Shown: positions 1-10,264, counted from the stretch's first letter. The stretch: 64,000 bases of DNA from Pseudomonas asgharzadehiana (GCF_019139815.1 NZ_CP077079.1:5587001-5651000), one strand, 5' to 3'. The notes: a model not told the origin generated them from the sequence alone. Numbers and translations: made by a program.

Positions 1-85
1 AAAAATTCATCACTAACACATAACGCGCCAACATTGACCACTGACACTGGAGCGTGTGAGGAGCAGTTAATTGGCCACCCGCAAA

Positions 86-3000
86 TCATTTCGGTTTATT
101 CGAGGACTGCAGTGCGCTCAACGTACCAAATTGCACTAACTGAGGGCCAAACGGGGTATTGGTGACACTACTGTACGCATACCACCCCCCCTTTTTAAGT
201 ATCGCGACGATGGGCTTATACACGCCGTCAGATTCTATTTGATAGAACCCCTTGACAATATCACCTTCCTTATAAGTCCTAGTCACTTCATAAGATCCAT
301 AATTCCCTTTTAATCGAGGGAGCACCTCATCTGCATGTTTTTGCAGCGATCTTGCATCCTGACCCAATGCTACTGCCCCCCGCTTGAGGTTTTTCGGAAG
401 CTCAATAGTATCGGTGACACCCGTAGAAGCGCCAAGGCCAGCAAAGAAAGAGCTTTTGAGTATTTTCCCGGTTGATTTTCCAAGTTTCGCCGCTCTGCTC
501 GCGGCGCGCGCCCCAGGAAGAAAGAACCCTAAGAGGTCAAACCCGAGATTAAAAACCGAGCCCGCAACATTACCCTTGATCGCATCTTTGATGCCGTCAT
601 AAAAAGGGACAAGCGAAAGAATAAAATCATTGATCGCCTTAATTTTTCTATTATTCTTTTCAATAATTGTTTCACCGGCAGCCCGTGCCTTTAAGTCGCC
701 ATAATCTTTGGTGAAGAATTTACCCACGACGGTCGCCAGCCTACCCGTCCGTCGAGAAAAATAAGGTGCGCTTTCTTCACCCGCTACGTCAGGCGAGGCT
801 GGGTTCGGATCAACAGCATCAAATATCGTAAACACATTATTAGTACCCGGCACACGCGGCGTTGAGTCCGAGGGAAAATACTTGCTATCGTCAAAGTTAG
901 ACTGTTCTTCCGGCACGCCCTGTTCCTTAACTATTTTCCCTAGGCCTGGAAAATAACTGTAGTACTCCACCTTGCCATCCGCTGCCTTCACTTTCATAAG
1001 TAAACCGCACACCCCGTCTAGTTCTTTGAGTTCATGCGGGGTCGGCGTTCGTGGTATGCGCTCAGGGAACAGGCCGCCGCGACTATTTAGCTTCGTTCCC
1101 AAAAACGGGCGAGACACACCGACGAACGTTACCTCAGAGTTTTTTATACGCTCCTGTTCCACCCATGGTAGCAAAGACACTTGATACTTGAACTGAATAG
1201 CCCAGGCAGCTGCTTGAGTCTTCGTATACACTTCAAACTCATCAGAGAACTTTTTATCGATATTGTCATCAAGCTCAGAAAAGCGAGCTTTCACCTGTTC
1301 CCACGAAAATTCCTTTTCATTTCGCGACTTCCACCAATCCAAATGCTGAGGCTTCGTCATATAGACATCCAGGGGCGATACGACATACCCGGCTTCATGA
1401 ACACTCCGTAACGTCGCCTTCGTCGGATCAACCTCAGGGAACACCCGTTTGAACTCGGCCAACGCCGCTTCCTGCCGAGTAGGCGTTGGTTTCATTAGCT
1501 CGACGCGCGCCCACTCCAATTCCTTTTTCTGTTTTTTTAATACCTTTAATGATTGTTCAATCTCTTCGGACGTGTACTGCCCTTTTGGATTGCATTTAAT
1601 CACCTGATTAGCGAGGCCCCACGCAATAAGCGGATCGGTTGACGCTGCGGCTAACGCCTCCCTCCCTTCAAGAATACGAAGTTGCGCATCCGCATAGCTC
1701 ATGACTTGACTGAACGTCATGTTCCCCGACGCACCGGGTGCCTCATGCTCTACCAATGCAACCGCTATAGAGAACTCCGCCCACGTATGAGATCCATACA
1801 CAAGGTTCGCAGGCGTGTTCTTCACCAGCAGTTCAGGAGCGACGGCTGATAGCAATAGTTGCGCAGCAAGCGGGGCGGCTTCAACTCCCACTTTACTTTC
1901 AAGGTGAGCAGTAAAGCGTTTGACGATTTCAGCAGCGCAGGCACCCACATTTTCGCTTTTATAAAGGTTATAGCCCGCCACGTTGAAACGTGACCGCTCT
2001 GGGTTAGGATCGAGCTCTTGCAAGAGCGCCGCAGTCAAGGCCTCAAGCGCACCGGTCGGCGATGCTGCTAGTTTGATACGCGTTTGTATAGCGCTGCCCA
2101 ATGCCTGAGCATCGGGCGACCGAATGAGCTGGTCCACTCCCCATGAAGGATTGTCGGCAATTGCCTTCTTCTCAGATGCTGAAAGCGTGCTAATCAGGCT
2201 ACGTAACAAGCTACCTGCCCCTGCCCCCACTTGCGGTTCAGCAGCTTGACTTGCATGCGCCAACTTCCACTGATCCACCACCGCTTTCATCTTGCGCAAT
2301 GAGGTTTTGTTCAGCAGCCCAACAATATGCCTTACCCCCCCAGCATCGGCACCAGGCACCCGGTGGGCAAGGTCAAAGGACATAGCGTTGGCCAAGTCAT
2401 GCGCCAGTTCGCTGCTCGCAGGTGGTTTCTGCCCTTGCTCTTCGAGCAGTTGCGCAACACTTATTTCCCGGCGCTGTTCGCGAAGGAACAAACTCGAACG
2501 TGGGTCAATCGCAACCCTGACGTTACTCAGGTCGATCTTCCCTTCGGCGTCGTCTACCTGTGACCTCAGCGCAGCAAGAAGCGCATGACGATTTGCTTCA
2601 TTCCCCAGCGCCTCCTCGTGCCCCGCCAGCGCCTCTACAGATCGCTGCAGTGCCTGCTTTACAGGCGCAAACTCAAACGCGCGCCCTTCTTTCAATTGCT
2701 TAATGTGTGAGGCGGCTTGTGAAGGCGAGAGGTCGACAGGTTCGCCATAAAACCTCCCCACCGTGTACAACGGCACCTTCCCTTCGGGCCAGGGATAATC
2801 GAACGCCTGCCCGGACATTGGGGCGATCGCCTTTGCAATGGATAACAGCACTCGAGAAATATCTGACCAACCCGAATCGTCGGTCAGGGAGAACGTTTGC
2901 AACTGGCCATTTACAATTGCAGTCAACTCCCCGAGGAACGGATCCAGTTTGAGTTTTTTGGTATCAAGCCCCTGCTCTTTTGCCCACGATATAAATCCGG

Positions 3001-3364
3001 GGCTCTTGAAAGCACTGTCCAATTGGGTACGCCAGCGCCCAAGCGTCGACTCGGGAGCAACTGGAACATCGGGAGGGGAAATTGAGGTGTGGTAAGAGCG
3101 CGTCGCCAATGCGATCGCGTAGGGCTTGGCCAATTGAGCGTCAGCAGTAGCTCGCGCTTCGGGGGTGTCCGGTATTTTCGCGGAGGGGGGGTTGGTAACG
3201 AATGCATTATCGTTAGTCGCCCTGGCGGCAACCAATGGTAATTCGCGCGCCATGTTATTCGAAAAGGACGGTGTTGCTTTTACACCTTCAAAATTCGTCA
3301 TCTTTCCACACTCGGGTACGATTAAATTCAGTAACTGTTCGTACCCTGAGTGGTGTGATTTCAT
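86..3364 (-). CDS. Large uncharacterised protein, toxin-like (1092 aa)
   Basis: I do not recognise a firm function. The protein is long and mostly soluble. A hydrophobic helix-rich stretch lies near residues 945-1000 (SLVPFYDGIKDAIKGN followed by FNLGFDLLGFFLPG). This resembles the C-terminal part of the large Pseudomonas proteins annotated as DUF6543 or dermonecrotic-toxin-like; that is recall, not a search. A small basic segment ends the protein. No signal peptide is visible. Met1 has no clear ribosome binding site; Met22 (base 3301) is an alternative start with a GGAAAG just upstream. Base composition is more AT-rich than the neighbouring ethanolamine genes, which suggests a horizontally exchanged gene. 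No immunity-like gene lies beside it inside the window, but the left edge is only 85 bases away. The reading frame itself is clear. Confidence 0.75.
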   Translation of the reverse strand: MKSHHSGYEQLLNLIVPECGKMTNFEGVKATPSFSNNMARELPLVAARATNDNAFVTNPPSAKIPDTPEARATADAQLAKPYAIALATRSYHTSISPPDVPVAPESTLGRWRTQLDSAFKSPGFISWAKEQGLDTKKLKLDPFLGELTAIVNGQLQTFSLTDDSGWSDISRVLLSIAKAIAPMSGQAFDYPWPEGKVPLYTVGRFYGEPVDLSPSQAASHIKQLKEGRAFEFAPVKQALQRSVEALAGHEEALGNEANRHALLAALRSQVDDAEGKIDLSNVRVAIDPRSSLFLREQRREISVAQLLEEQGQKPPASSELAHDLANAMSFDLAHRVPGADAGGVRHIVGLLNKTSLRKMKAVVDQWKLAHASQAAEPQVGAGAGSLLRSLISTLSASEKKAIADNPSWGVDQLIRSPDAQALGSAIQTRIKLAASPTGALEALTAALLQELDPNPERSRFNVAGYNLYKSENVGACAAEIVKRFTAHLESKVGVEAAPLAAQLLLSAVAPELLVKNTPANLVYGSHTWAEFSIAVALVEHEAPGASGNMTFSQVMSYADAQLRILEGREALAAASTDPLIAWGLANQVIKCNPKGQYTSEEIEQSLKVLKKQKKELEWARVELMKPTPTRQEAALAEFKRVFPEVDPTKATLRSVHEAGYVVSPLDVYMTKPQHLDWWKSRNEKEFSWEQVKARFSELDDNIDKKFSDEFEVYTKTQAAAWAIQFKYQVSLLPWVEQERIKNSEVTFVGVSRPFLGTKLNSRGGLFPERIPRTPTPHELKELDGVCGLLMKVKAADGKVEYYSYFPGLGKIVKEQGVPEEQSNFDDSKYFPSDSTPRVPGTNNVFTIFDAVDPNPASPDVAGEESAPYFSRRTGRLATVVGKFFTKDYGDLKARAAGETIIEKNNRKIKAINDFILSLVPFYDGIKDAIKGNVAGSVFNLGFDLLGFFLPGARAASRAAKLGKSTGKILKSSFFAGLGASTGVTDTIELPKNLKRGAVALGQDARSLQKHADEVLPRLKGNYGSYEVTRTYKEGDIVKGFYQIESDGVYKPIVAILKKGGWYAYSSVTNTPFGPQLVQFGTLSALQSSNKPK

Positions 3365-3461
3365 ACAAGTAATTCAAAAAAAATTCGAAAACTCTTATCC
3401 AATTATTTCGGCCCTACCCCCTCCCTCAGGCTTCGTAAATTTTGTGGCGACAAGGTGGCGA

Positions 3462-5369
3462 TCATACTTGTGAACAACGTTCGATTCCGTGTTTGCGCAG
3501 CTTCCTGTAAAGCGTATTCCGGCTTACCCCTAAGCTCTTTGCCGTATGGGACATGTGCCAATGTTGCTGCTTCAATGCGTTGAGCAACGCCACCCGCTCT
3601 GCATCGTCCAGTGCGCGCTCTTGGCCAGACTCGACAACCGTCACCGCTCGCGCCTGGCGAATGATTGGCGGCAGGTCTTCAAAACCGATTTGCCCGTTCT
3701 CGCACAGCGCTGCCAACGTGCGAAGTACGTTGCGCAATTGCCGAACGTTGCCAGGCCAAGCGTATTCGAGCAGAGCGTGGTGCGCCGCCTCATCAAGCGA
3801 CACAACCTGTCCTGCAGCTTCATTTGCAAGCAAAAACGCCAGCAATTGTGCTTTGTCGCTACGCTCGCGTAAGGGGGGCACCGCAATTTCAAGGCCGTTG
3901 AGACGATAGTAAAGATCTTCACGGAAACTGCCATTGGCAACACGTGCTGACAGGTTACGATGGGTGGCGCTGATAACTCTGACATCCACCGCCTGCGGCG
4001 CGCCGCCGATGGGCACCACCACTCGATCTTCCAACACCCGCAGCAGACGGGTTTGCAAGGCGAACGGCATGTCACCGATCTCATCGAGAAACAACGTGCC
4101 GCCATCGGCCTGTTGCAGCTTGCCGCGCATCCCTTCTTTGAGCGCACCGGTAAAACTGCCACCGCGATAACCGAACAACTCACTTTCAATCAGGTTTTCG
4201 GGGATGGCGGCGCAGTTGAGGGCCACGAAGGGCTTGTCGGCACGCGAGCTGGCCTGATGCACGGCCTTGGCAAAAGCTTCTTTACCGCAGCCGGTTTCGC
4301 CGTTGATCAATAACGGCACGTCGCGCTCAAATACGCGCAGTGCTTTACGAAAATCATTTTGCAGGGCCGGGTCGCCCAGGCAGATATCTGCAAGGCGCGG
4401 CGCCACGGGCTTGGCGGTGGCGACCGGCACATTGCGTGCCTGCCCCCGCAACGCCGCAAATAAATGCCGGCCATCACGGGTGCGCAGGGGCCAACTGGCG
4501 GTCGCATTGGCGCTGGAGCGAGCGAGCAATTGGTCCAGGGAGCACTCGAAAAACGCTTCCACCGGCTGGCCCAGCAACCCCCCACGCACCTGCCCCAGCA
4601 GGTTCAACGCACTTTGGTTGACCGCGCACACCCGACCTTCGCCATCGAACGCCAACAGCCCTTCACTGAACAACCCCACGGACTCGGCCTGCAAATGGAA
4701 CCGCAGCAGCCAGTGGTTCTCAAAATGACGCAGGAAGTAACAGCTCTCGATCATCTTCGCGGAGAGATTGACCAATGCCATGGTGTGAAACTGGCTCTGG
4801 CGCGACACCGCCTCCCGCGCCGACGACACATCCAGCACCGCCAGCAGCTCACCGTGAGGGTCGAACACCGGGCTGGCCGAACAGGTCAGCCCGGTATGCC
4901 GGCCGCGAAAGTGTTCATCGCGGTGGATGGTCAGGGACTGGCGCTCCACCAGGCAGGTGCCGATGCCATTGGTACCTTCGCAGGCTTCACTCCAATCGGC
5001 ACCGAGCCACAGCCCGGCGCGCTCGAAAATCTTGCGCTCGGACGGCGCGGTGACACAGTTGAGGATCACCCCGCGCGCATCGGTCAGCAGCACCGCGTGG
5101 CCGGCGCCGGAGAGTTGTTGGTGCAGGCTGTTCATTTCGCTGCCGGCGATGTGCAGCACGTGCTGCAGACGCTCGCGGCTTTCCAGCAGACGCGCGTGTT
5201 CAAGCACGGTGGGAGCGATGGTCAGCGCAGGGTCGAGGTGGTAGTCCTGAAGGCAACGCAACCAGGAGCGGGCGATGGACGGGTCGCTGCCGGGGCCCTG
5301 GGTCAGGTCTTGCCCACGGGTCACGGTCAAGACTTGCTGGGCATGGCGACTGAAATGATCGTTGTGCAT
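3462..5369 (-). CDS. eatR: EatR-like sigma-54-dependent activator of ethanolamine catabolism
   Basis: Enhancer-binding protein of 635 residues in the AcoR family. Domains in order: a GAF-like sensor (about 80-220), a PAS-like region (about 235-300), a AAA+ domain with Walker A GETGCGKE near 355 and Walker B TLFLDEIGDMP, and a C-terminal Fis-type helix-turn-helix (about 600-632). The sigma-54 contact loop reads GSFTGA rather than GAFTGA. I chose the ATG at 5369 because GGGAGAAT lies about ten bases upstream. It is divergent from aldehyde dehydrogenase, permease and eutBC genes, the arrangement of P. aeruginosa PA4021 (EatR), which activates ethanolamine genes with RpoN. The ligand is inferred from that context. 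Confidence in the family is very high; in the EatR assignment, high. Confidence 0.9.
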   Translation of the reverse strand: MHNDHFSRHAQQVLTVTRGQDLTQGPGSDPSIARSWLRCLQDYHLDPALTIAPTVLEHARLLESRERLQHVLHIAGSEMNSLHQQLSGAGHAVLLTDARGVILNCVTAPSERKIFERAGLWLGADWSEACEGTNGIGTCLVERQSLTIHRDEHFRGRHTGLTCSASPVFDPHGELLAVLDVSSAREAVSRQSQFHTMALVNLSAKMIESCYFLRHFENHWLLRFHLQAESVGLFSEGLLAFDGEGRVCAVNQSALNLLGQVRGGLLGQPVEAFFECSLDQLLARSSANATASWPLRTRDGRHLFAALRGQARNVPVATAKPVAPRLADICLGDPALQNDFRKALRVFERDVPLLINGETGCGKEAFAKAVHQASSRADKPFVALNCAAIPENLIESELFGYRGGSFTGALKEGMRGKLQQADGGTLFLDEIGDMPFALQTRLLRVLEDRVVVPIGGAPQAVDVRVISATHRNLSARVANGSFREDLYYRLNGLEIAVPPLRERSDKAQLLAFLLANEAAGQVVSLDEAAHHALLEYAWPGNVRQLRNVLRTLAALCENGQIGFEDLPPIIRQARAVTVVESGQERALDDAERVALLNALKQQHWHMSHTAKSLGVSRNTLYRKLRKHGIERCSQV

Positions 5370-5448
5370 GTTCTTATTATTCTCCCGGCGTGAGAGCGCC
5401 CAGCATCCCCCAGCCCTGCGGCAGATGCAATCCCGCGCCGACCCACCG

Positions 5449-5507
5449 GTCACAGGCTGTACCGTTTATGGCACAAACTGTCACGCGCCTGTACCGCGCA
5501 CGTGACA
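5449..5507. promoter_or_regulatory. Candidate EatR upstream activating sites
   Basis: The divergent spacer carries a near-direct repeat. GTCAC at 5449 is followed ten bases on by GTACC; GTCAC at 5480 is followed eleven bases on by GTACC. The second copy ends in an inverted TGTCAC (5479-5484) / GTGACA (5502-5507) pair. The sites lie about 55-110 bases upstream of the sigma-54 promoter, where an enhancer-binding protein normally sits. Assignment to EatR is inference. Confidence 0.5.
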
Positions 5508-5559
5508 ACAACGCCTTGCAACAAACCCCAAGCCCTTGATTTAACTGACCCGCAGAGCA

Positions 5560-5576
5560 CTGGCCCAACCTTTGCT
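5560..5576 (+). promoter_or_regulatory. Sigma-54 promoter of the ethanolamine operon
   Basis: TGGCCCAACCTTTGCT matches the -24/-12 signature: GG at 5562-5563 and GC at 5574-5575 with the obligatory ten-base spacing. It is about 65 bases upstream of the aldehyde dehydrogenase start and faces the same way. It fits the divergent sigma-54 activator gene. Confidence 0.8.
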
Positions 5577-5640
5577 CTACGCTTTATCAAGCGCTTGAGC
5601 GCTGCACTCCAATAAACATAAAAGCCAGGAGATACCCACC

Positions 5641-7161
5641 ATGCGTTACGCACACCCCGGTACTGAAGGCGCGATCGTTTCGTTCAAGGCCAAGTACGGC
5701 AACTTCATTGGTGGCGAGTTCGTTGCGCCGGTCGACGGCAATTACTTCACCAACACCTCGCCGGTCAACGGCAAGCCTATCGCCGAATTCCCGCGCTCCA
5801 CTGCCAAAGACATCGACAAGGCGCTAGACGCCGCCCACGCCGCCGCTGACGCCTGGGGCAAGACCTCGGCGCAGGACCGCTCGCTGGTGCTGCTGAAAAT
5901 CGCCGACCGCATCGAACAAAACCTCGAACTGCTGGCCATCACCGAAACCTGGGACAACGGCAAGGCCGTGCGTGAAACCCTCAACGCCGACATCCCACTG
6001 GCCGCCGACCACTTCCGCTACTTCGCCGGCTGCCTGCGCGCCCAGGAAGGCACCAGCGCCGAGATCAACGAGCACACCGCGTCCTATCACTTCCACGAAC
6101 CCCTCGGCGTGGTCGGCCAGATCATCCCGTGGAACTTCCCGCTGCTGATGGCCGCCTGGAAACTCGCCCCGGCCCTCGCCGCCGGTAACTGCGTGGTTCT
6201 CAAGCCGGCCGAGCAGACCCCGCTGGGCATCAACGTGCTGATGGAAGTGATCGGCGACTTGCTGCCACCGGGCGTGCTGAACGTCGTGCACGGCTTCGGC
6301 AAAGAAGCCGGCGAAGCCCTGGCCACCAGCAAACGCATCGCCAAGATCGCCTTCACCGGCTCCACCCCGGTGGGCTCGCACATCATGCATGCGGCGGCCG
6401 AGAACATTATTCCGTCGACCGTCGAGCTGGGCGGCAAGTCGCCGAACATCTTCTTCGCCGACATCATGAAAGCCGAGCCGTCGTTTATCGAAAAAGCCGC
6501 TGAAGGCCTGGTGCTGGCGTTCTTCAACCAGGGCGAAGTGTGCACCTGCCCATCCCGCGCGCTGGTGGAAGAGTCGATCTACGACGACTTCATGAAAGTG
6601 GTGATGAAGAAAATCGAACAGATCAAGCGCGGCGACCCGCTGGACACCGACACCATGGTCGGCGCCCAGGCATCCGAGCAGCAGTTCGACAAGATCCTGT
6701 CCTACCTGGAAATCGCCAAGGGTGAAGGCGCGCAACTGCTCACCGGTGGCAAAGTGGAAAAACTCACCGGCGACATGGCCGGCGGTTATTACATCCAGCC
6801 GACCCTGCTCAAGGGCACCAACGACATGCGCGTATTCCAGGAAGAAATCTTCGGCCCGGTGGTGAGTATCACCACCTTCAAGGACGAAGCCGAAGCCCTG
6901 GCGATTGCCAACGACACCGAGTTCGGCCTGGGCGCCGGCGTGTGGACCCGCGACATCAACCGCGCCTACCGCATGGGCCGGGCGATCAAGGCCGGGCGCG
7001 TGTGGACCAACTGCTATCACCTGTACCCGGCGCATGCTGCGTTCGGTGGTTACAAGAAGTCCGGCGTGGGCCGTGAAACGCACAAGATGATGTTGGACCA
7101 TTACCAGCAGACTAAAAACTTGCTGGTGAGTTACGACATTAATCCGTTGGGCTTCTTCTAA
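5641..7161 (+). CDS. exaC: NAD-dependent aldehyde dehydrogenase (acetaldehyde oxidation)
   Basis: Aldehyde dehydrogenase superfamily protein of 506 residues, the usual length for the ExaC/AldA group. Visible motifs are the glutamate of [11 protein letters not shown] near residue 263, the catalytic cysteine region [10 protein letters not shown] near 300, and the NAD-binding FTGSTPVG. Ammonia-lyase converts ethanolamine to acetaldehyde and ammonia, and this enzyme would oxidise the acetaldehyde to acetate. It is the first gene after the sigma-54 promoter, with a purine-rich GCCAGGAGA ribosome site. In P. aeruginosa the syntenic gene is PA4022, so substrate range could also include other aldehydes. 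The exaC symbol follows the close family name. Confidence 0.92.
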   Translation: MRYAHPGTEGAIVSFKAKYGNFIGGEFVAPVDGNYFTNTSPVNGKPIAEFPRSTAKDIDKALDAAHAAADAWGKTSAQDRSLVLLKIADRIEQNLELLAITETWDNGKAVRETLNADIPLAADHFRYFAGCLRAQEGTSAEINEHTASYHFHEPLGVVGQIIPWNFPLLMAAWKLAPALAAGNCVVLKPAEQTPLGINVLMEVIGDLLPPGVLNVVHGFGKEAGEALATSKRIAKIAFTGSTPVGSHIMHAAAENIIPSTVELGGKSPNIFFADIMKAEPSFIEKAAEGLVLAFFNQGEVCTCPSRALVEESIYDDFMKVVMKKIEQIKRGDPLDTDTMVGAQASEQQFDKILSYLEIAKGEGAQLLTGGKVEKLTGDMAGGYYIQPTLLKGTNDMRVFQEEIFGPVVSITTFKDEAEALAIANDTEFGLGAGVWTRDINRAYRMGRAIKAGRVWTNCYHLYPAHAAFGGYKKSGVGRETHKMMLDHYQQTKNLLVSYDINPLGFF

Positions 7162-7198
7162 CCCATCACCCCACCCACTTTGAAATGCGGTTAAACCT

Positions 7199-7287
7199 GT
7201 GGGAGGGGGCTTGCTCCCGATTGCATTGTGTCAGCCAATGTTTATATCACTGGCCCACCGCCATCGGGAGCAAGCCCCCTCCCCCAG
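7199..7287. repeat. REPIN (paired inverted REP sequences)
   Basis: GTGGGAGGGGGCTTGCTCCC at 7199-7218 is repeated in inverted orientation at 7263-7287, separated by a spacer ending in GGCCCACCG. This is the paired-REP architecture common in fluorescent pseudomonads. It sits between the aldehyde dehydrogenase and permease genes and can form a long hairpin in the transcript. Confidence 0.9.
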
Positions 7288-7371
7288 GTTTGGATATTCA
7301 TAAGTACTTGCGATGTGCATCCGGCACAAAGATGCCGAGTTAAAAACAATAACAATGAAAGGTACTTTCCC

Positions 7372-8805
7372 ATGCCTAGCGAACCCACTGGCTCTTCCGT
7401 CGACTTTGAAAAAGTCGGCACCGACTACTTCCAACAACGCGAACTTAAAAAAGGCGCCGCCGGCTGGGTGCTGCTGGTCGGCCTCGGCGTCGCCTATGTG
7501 ATCTCGGGCGACTACGCCGGCTGGAACTTCGGCCTGGCCCAAGGTGGCTGGGGCGGGATGTTCCTCGCAACCTTGCTGATGGCCACCATGTACCTGTGCA
7601 TGTGTTTTTCCCTGGCCGAACTGTCTTCCATGATCCCCACCGCCGGCGGCGGCTACGGTTTTGCCCGCAGCGCCTTCGGCCCCTGGGGCGGGTTCCTCAC
7701 CGGCACCGCGATTTTGATCGAATACGCCATCGCCCCGGCCGCCATCGCGGTGTTTATCGGCGCGTACTGCGAATCGCTGTTCGGCATTGGCGGCTGGATG
7801 ATCTACCTGGCGTTCTACATCATCTTTATCGGCATCCATATCTTCGGCGTCGGTGAAGCCTTGAAGCTGATGTTTGTGATCACCGCCGTCGCCGCGATTG
7901 CCTTGGGCGTCTTCCTGGTGGCGATGGTGCCGCACTTCAACGTCGCCAACCTGCTGGACATCCCGGTGACCGAAGCCAAGGGCGCCAGCACCTTCCTGCC
8001 CTTCGGCTACGTTGGCGTGTGGGCGGCGATCCCCTATGCCATCTGGTTTTTCCTCGCGGTAGAAGGGGTGCCACTGGCCGCCGAAGAAACCAAGAACCCC
8101 AAGCGCGACCTGCCGCGTGGCTTGATCGGCGCCATTGTGGTGCTGACCAGTTTTGCTCTGTTGATCCTAGTGATCGCACCCGGCGGCGCGGGGACTTATG
8201 CGCTGATCAAATCCGGTAACCCGCTGGTAGAAGCGCTGGCGTTGTCCTACGGCGGCTCGACCTGGATGGGCAGCTTCGTCAACCTGGTGGGCCTGGCCGG
8301 GCTGATTGCGAGCTTTTTCTCGATTATCTATGCCTATTCGCGGCAGATCTTTGCCTTGTCGCGCGCCGGTTACCTCCCACGCAAGTTGTCGCAGACCAAT
8401 AAAAGCAAGGCCCCGGTGCTGGCGCTGGTTATCCCCGGCATCATCGGTTTCGGCCTGTCGCTGACCGGCCAAGGTGATTTGCTGATCCTGGTGGCGGTGT
8501 TTGGCGCGACCATTTCCTACGTGCTGATGATGGCCGCACACATCACCCTGCGCATCCGCCGCCCCAAAATGGAACGTCCTTACCGTACGCCGGGCGGCAT
8601 CTTTACTTCCGGCGTAGCGCTGGTACTGGCCTGCGTGGCCGTGGTGGCGGGCTTTCTGGTGGACCCACGGGTGGTGATTGGCGCCGCGATCATCTATGGA
8701 GTATTAATTGCTTACTTTGCTTTCTACAGCCGGCATCACTTGGTAGCAGGCACGCCCGAAGAGGAATTCGCGGCGATCCAGGCCGCGGAGGCCGCCTTGC
8801 ACTAA
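7372..8805 (+). CDS. eat: Ethanolamine permease
   Basis: APC-superfamily transporter of 477 residues with about twelve hydrophobic segments and a short hydrophilic N-terminus. Early signatures are the GWVLLVGLGVAYVISGDYAGWN segment and TAGGGYGFARSAFGPWGG. The start at 7372 is preceded by GAAAGG; an upstream in-frame extension overlaps the REPIN and is not credible as coding sequence. The gene lies between the aldehyde dehydrogenase and eutB, as in P. aeruginosa PA4023. It would import ethanolamine across the inner membrane. The REPIN between it and exaC may uncouple the two parts of the operon. Confidence 0.93.
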   Translation: MPSEPTGSSVDFEKVGTDYFQQRELKKGAAGWVLLVGLGVAYVISGDYAGWNFGLAQGGWGGMFLATLLMATMYLCMCFSLAELSSMIPTAGGGYGFARSAFGPWGGFLTGTAILIEYAIAPAAIAVFIGAYCESLFGIGGWMIYLAFYIIFIGIHIFGVGEALKLMFVITAVAAIALGVFLVAMVPHFNVANLLDIPVTEAKGASTFLPFGYVGVWAAIPYAIWFFLAVEGVPLAAEETKNPKRDLPRGLIGAIVVLTSFALLILVIAPGGAGTYALIKSGNPLVEALALSYGGSTWMGSFVNLVGLAGLIASFFSIIYAYSRQIFALSRAGYLPRKLSQTNKSKAPVLALVIPGIIGFGLSLTGQGDLLILVAVFGATISYVLMMAAHITLRIRRPKMERPYRTPGGIFTSGVALVLACVAVVAGFLVDPRVVIGAAIIYGVLIAYFAFYSRHHLVAGTPEEEFAAIQAAEAALH

Positions 8806-8858
8806 CTGCCGTAAACCTCGGCGCGGGCGCCTTGCCCGCGTCGCCAAGGAGACACTGT

Positions 8859-10253
8859 ATGGCAAGCTTTTCCCACGCGGTGGGTACACAAACCTACCGC
8901 TTCGACAGCCTCAAGGACGTGATGGCCAAGGCCAGCCCCGCGCGCTCCGGGGATTTTTTGGCCGGCGTGGCCGCGCAAAACGACGGTGAACGGGTGGCGG
9001 CGCAAATGGCGCTGGCGAATATCCCGCTCAAGCACTTCCTGCAGGAAGCGCTGATCCCCTATGAAAGCGATGAAGTCACTCGGCTGATCATCGACACCCA
9101 CGATAAACAGGCGTTTACCCCGGTCAGCCACCTCACCGTCGGCGGGTTACGCGACTGGCTGCTGAGCGACGCGGCCGATGAGCAATCCCTGCGCGCCTTG
9201 GCGCCCGGCCTGACGCCGGAAATGGCCGCCGCCGTCTCCAAGATCATGCGCGTGCAGGACCTGGTGCTGGTCGCGCAGAAGATCCGCGTGGTCACCCAGT
9301 TTCGCGGCACCATGGGTTTGCGCGGGCGCCTGTCGACCCGCCTGCAGCCCAACCACCCGACGGACGAACCGGCCGGCATCGCCGCGAGCATTCTCGACGG
9401 CCTGCTGTATGGCAACGGCGACGCCATGATCGGCATCAACCCGGCCACCGACAGCATCGCCTCGATCTGCGCCATGCTCGAGATGCTTGACGCGATCATC
9501 CAGCGCTACGAAATCCCCACCCAGGCCTGCGTGCTGACCCACGTCACCACCTCCATCGAGGCGATCAACCGTGGCGTGCCGCTGGACCTGGTTTTCCAGT
9601 CGATTGCCGGCACCGAGGCGGCCAACGCCAGTTTCGGCATCAGCCTGAGCGTGCTGCAGGAAGGCTACGATGCGGGCTTGAGCCTGAACCGCGGCACCCT
9701 GGGCCAGAACCTGATGTACTTCGAAACCGGCCAGGGCAGTGCCCTGTCGGCCAACGCGCACTTTGGCGTCGACCAGCAAACCTGCGAAACCCGCGCCTAT
9801 GCGGTGGCCCGACACTTCAAGCCGTTTTTGGTCAATACCGTGGTCGGGTTTATCGGCCCCGAATACCTGTACAACGGCAAACAGATCATCCGCGCCGGCC
9901 TCGAAGACCACTTCTGCGGCAAGTTGCTCGGCGTGCCGATGGGCTGCGACATCTGCTACACCAACCATGCCGAAGCCGACCAGGACGACATGGACACCCT
10001 GCTGACCCTGCTCGGCGTGGCCGGCATCAACTTCATCATGGGCATCCCCGGCTCCGACGACATCATGCTCAACTACCAGACCACGTCGTTCCACGACGCC
10101 TTATACGCCCGCCAAACCCTGGGTTTAAAACCGGCGCCGGAGTTCGAACAGTGGCTGGCGAAAATGGGCATCTTCACGCAAGCCGACGGTAAAGTACGCT
10201 TCGGCAACAGCCTGCCACCGGCGTTTCGCCACGCCTTGGCGCAATTGGGATGA
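8859..10253 (+). CDS. eutB: Ethanolamine ammonia-lyase large subunit
   Basis: EutB of 464 residues, the expected length. It forms the TIM-barrel catalytic subunit that, with EutC and adenosylcobalamin, splits ethanolamine into acetaldehyde and ammonia. Family segments include [33 protein letters not shown], and [19 protein letters not shown]. The start at 8859 follows AAGGAGA by six bases. The stop codon overlaps the ATGA preceding eutC, so the two subunits are translationally coupled. No microcompartment shell genes are nearby, as is usual in pseudomonads. Confidence 0.97.
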   Translation: MASFSHAVGTQTYRFDSLKDVMAKASPARSGDFLAGVAAQNDGERVAAQMALANIPLKHFLQEALIPYESDEVTRLIIDTHDKQAFTPVSHLTVGGLRDWLLSDAADEQSLRALAPGLTPEMAAAVSKIMRVQDLVLVAQKIRVVTQFRGTMGLRGRLSTRLQPNHPTDEPAGIAASILDGLLYGNGDAMIGINPATDSIASICAMLEMLDAIIQRYEIPTQACVLTHVTTSIEAINRGVPLDLVFQSIAGTEAANASFGISLSVLQEGYDAGLSLNRGTLGQNLMYFETGQGSALSANAHFGVDQQTCETRAYAVARHFKPFLVNTVVGFIGPEYLYNGKQIIRAGLEDHFCGKLLGVPMGCDICYTNHAEADQDDMDTLLTLLGVAGINFIMGIPGSDDIMLNYQTTSFHDALYARQTLGLKPAPEFEQWLAKMGIFTQADGKVRFGNSLPPAFRHALAQLG

Positions 10254-10264
10254 AGGAGCCGACC

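Noticed and set aside
5824..7101. Long minus-strand open frame inside the aldehyde dehydrogenase gene
   Set aside because: It is the antisense shadow of a high-GC gene; the encoded text is His/Val/Gly-rich with no family resemblance.
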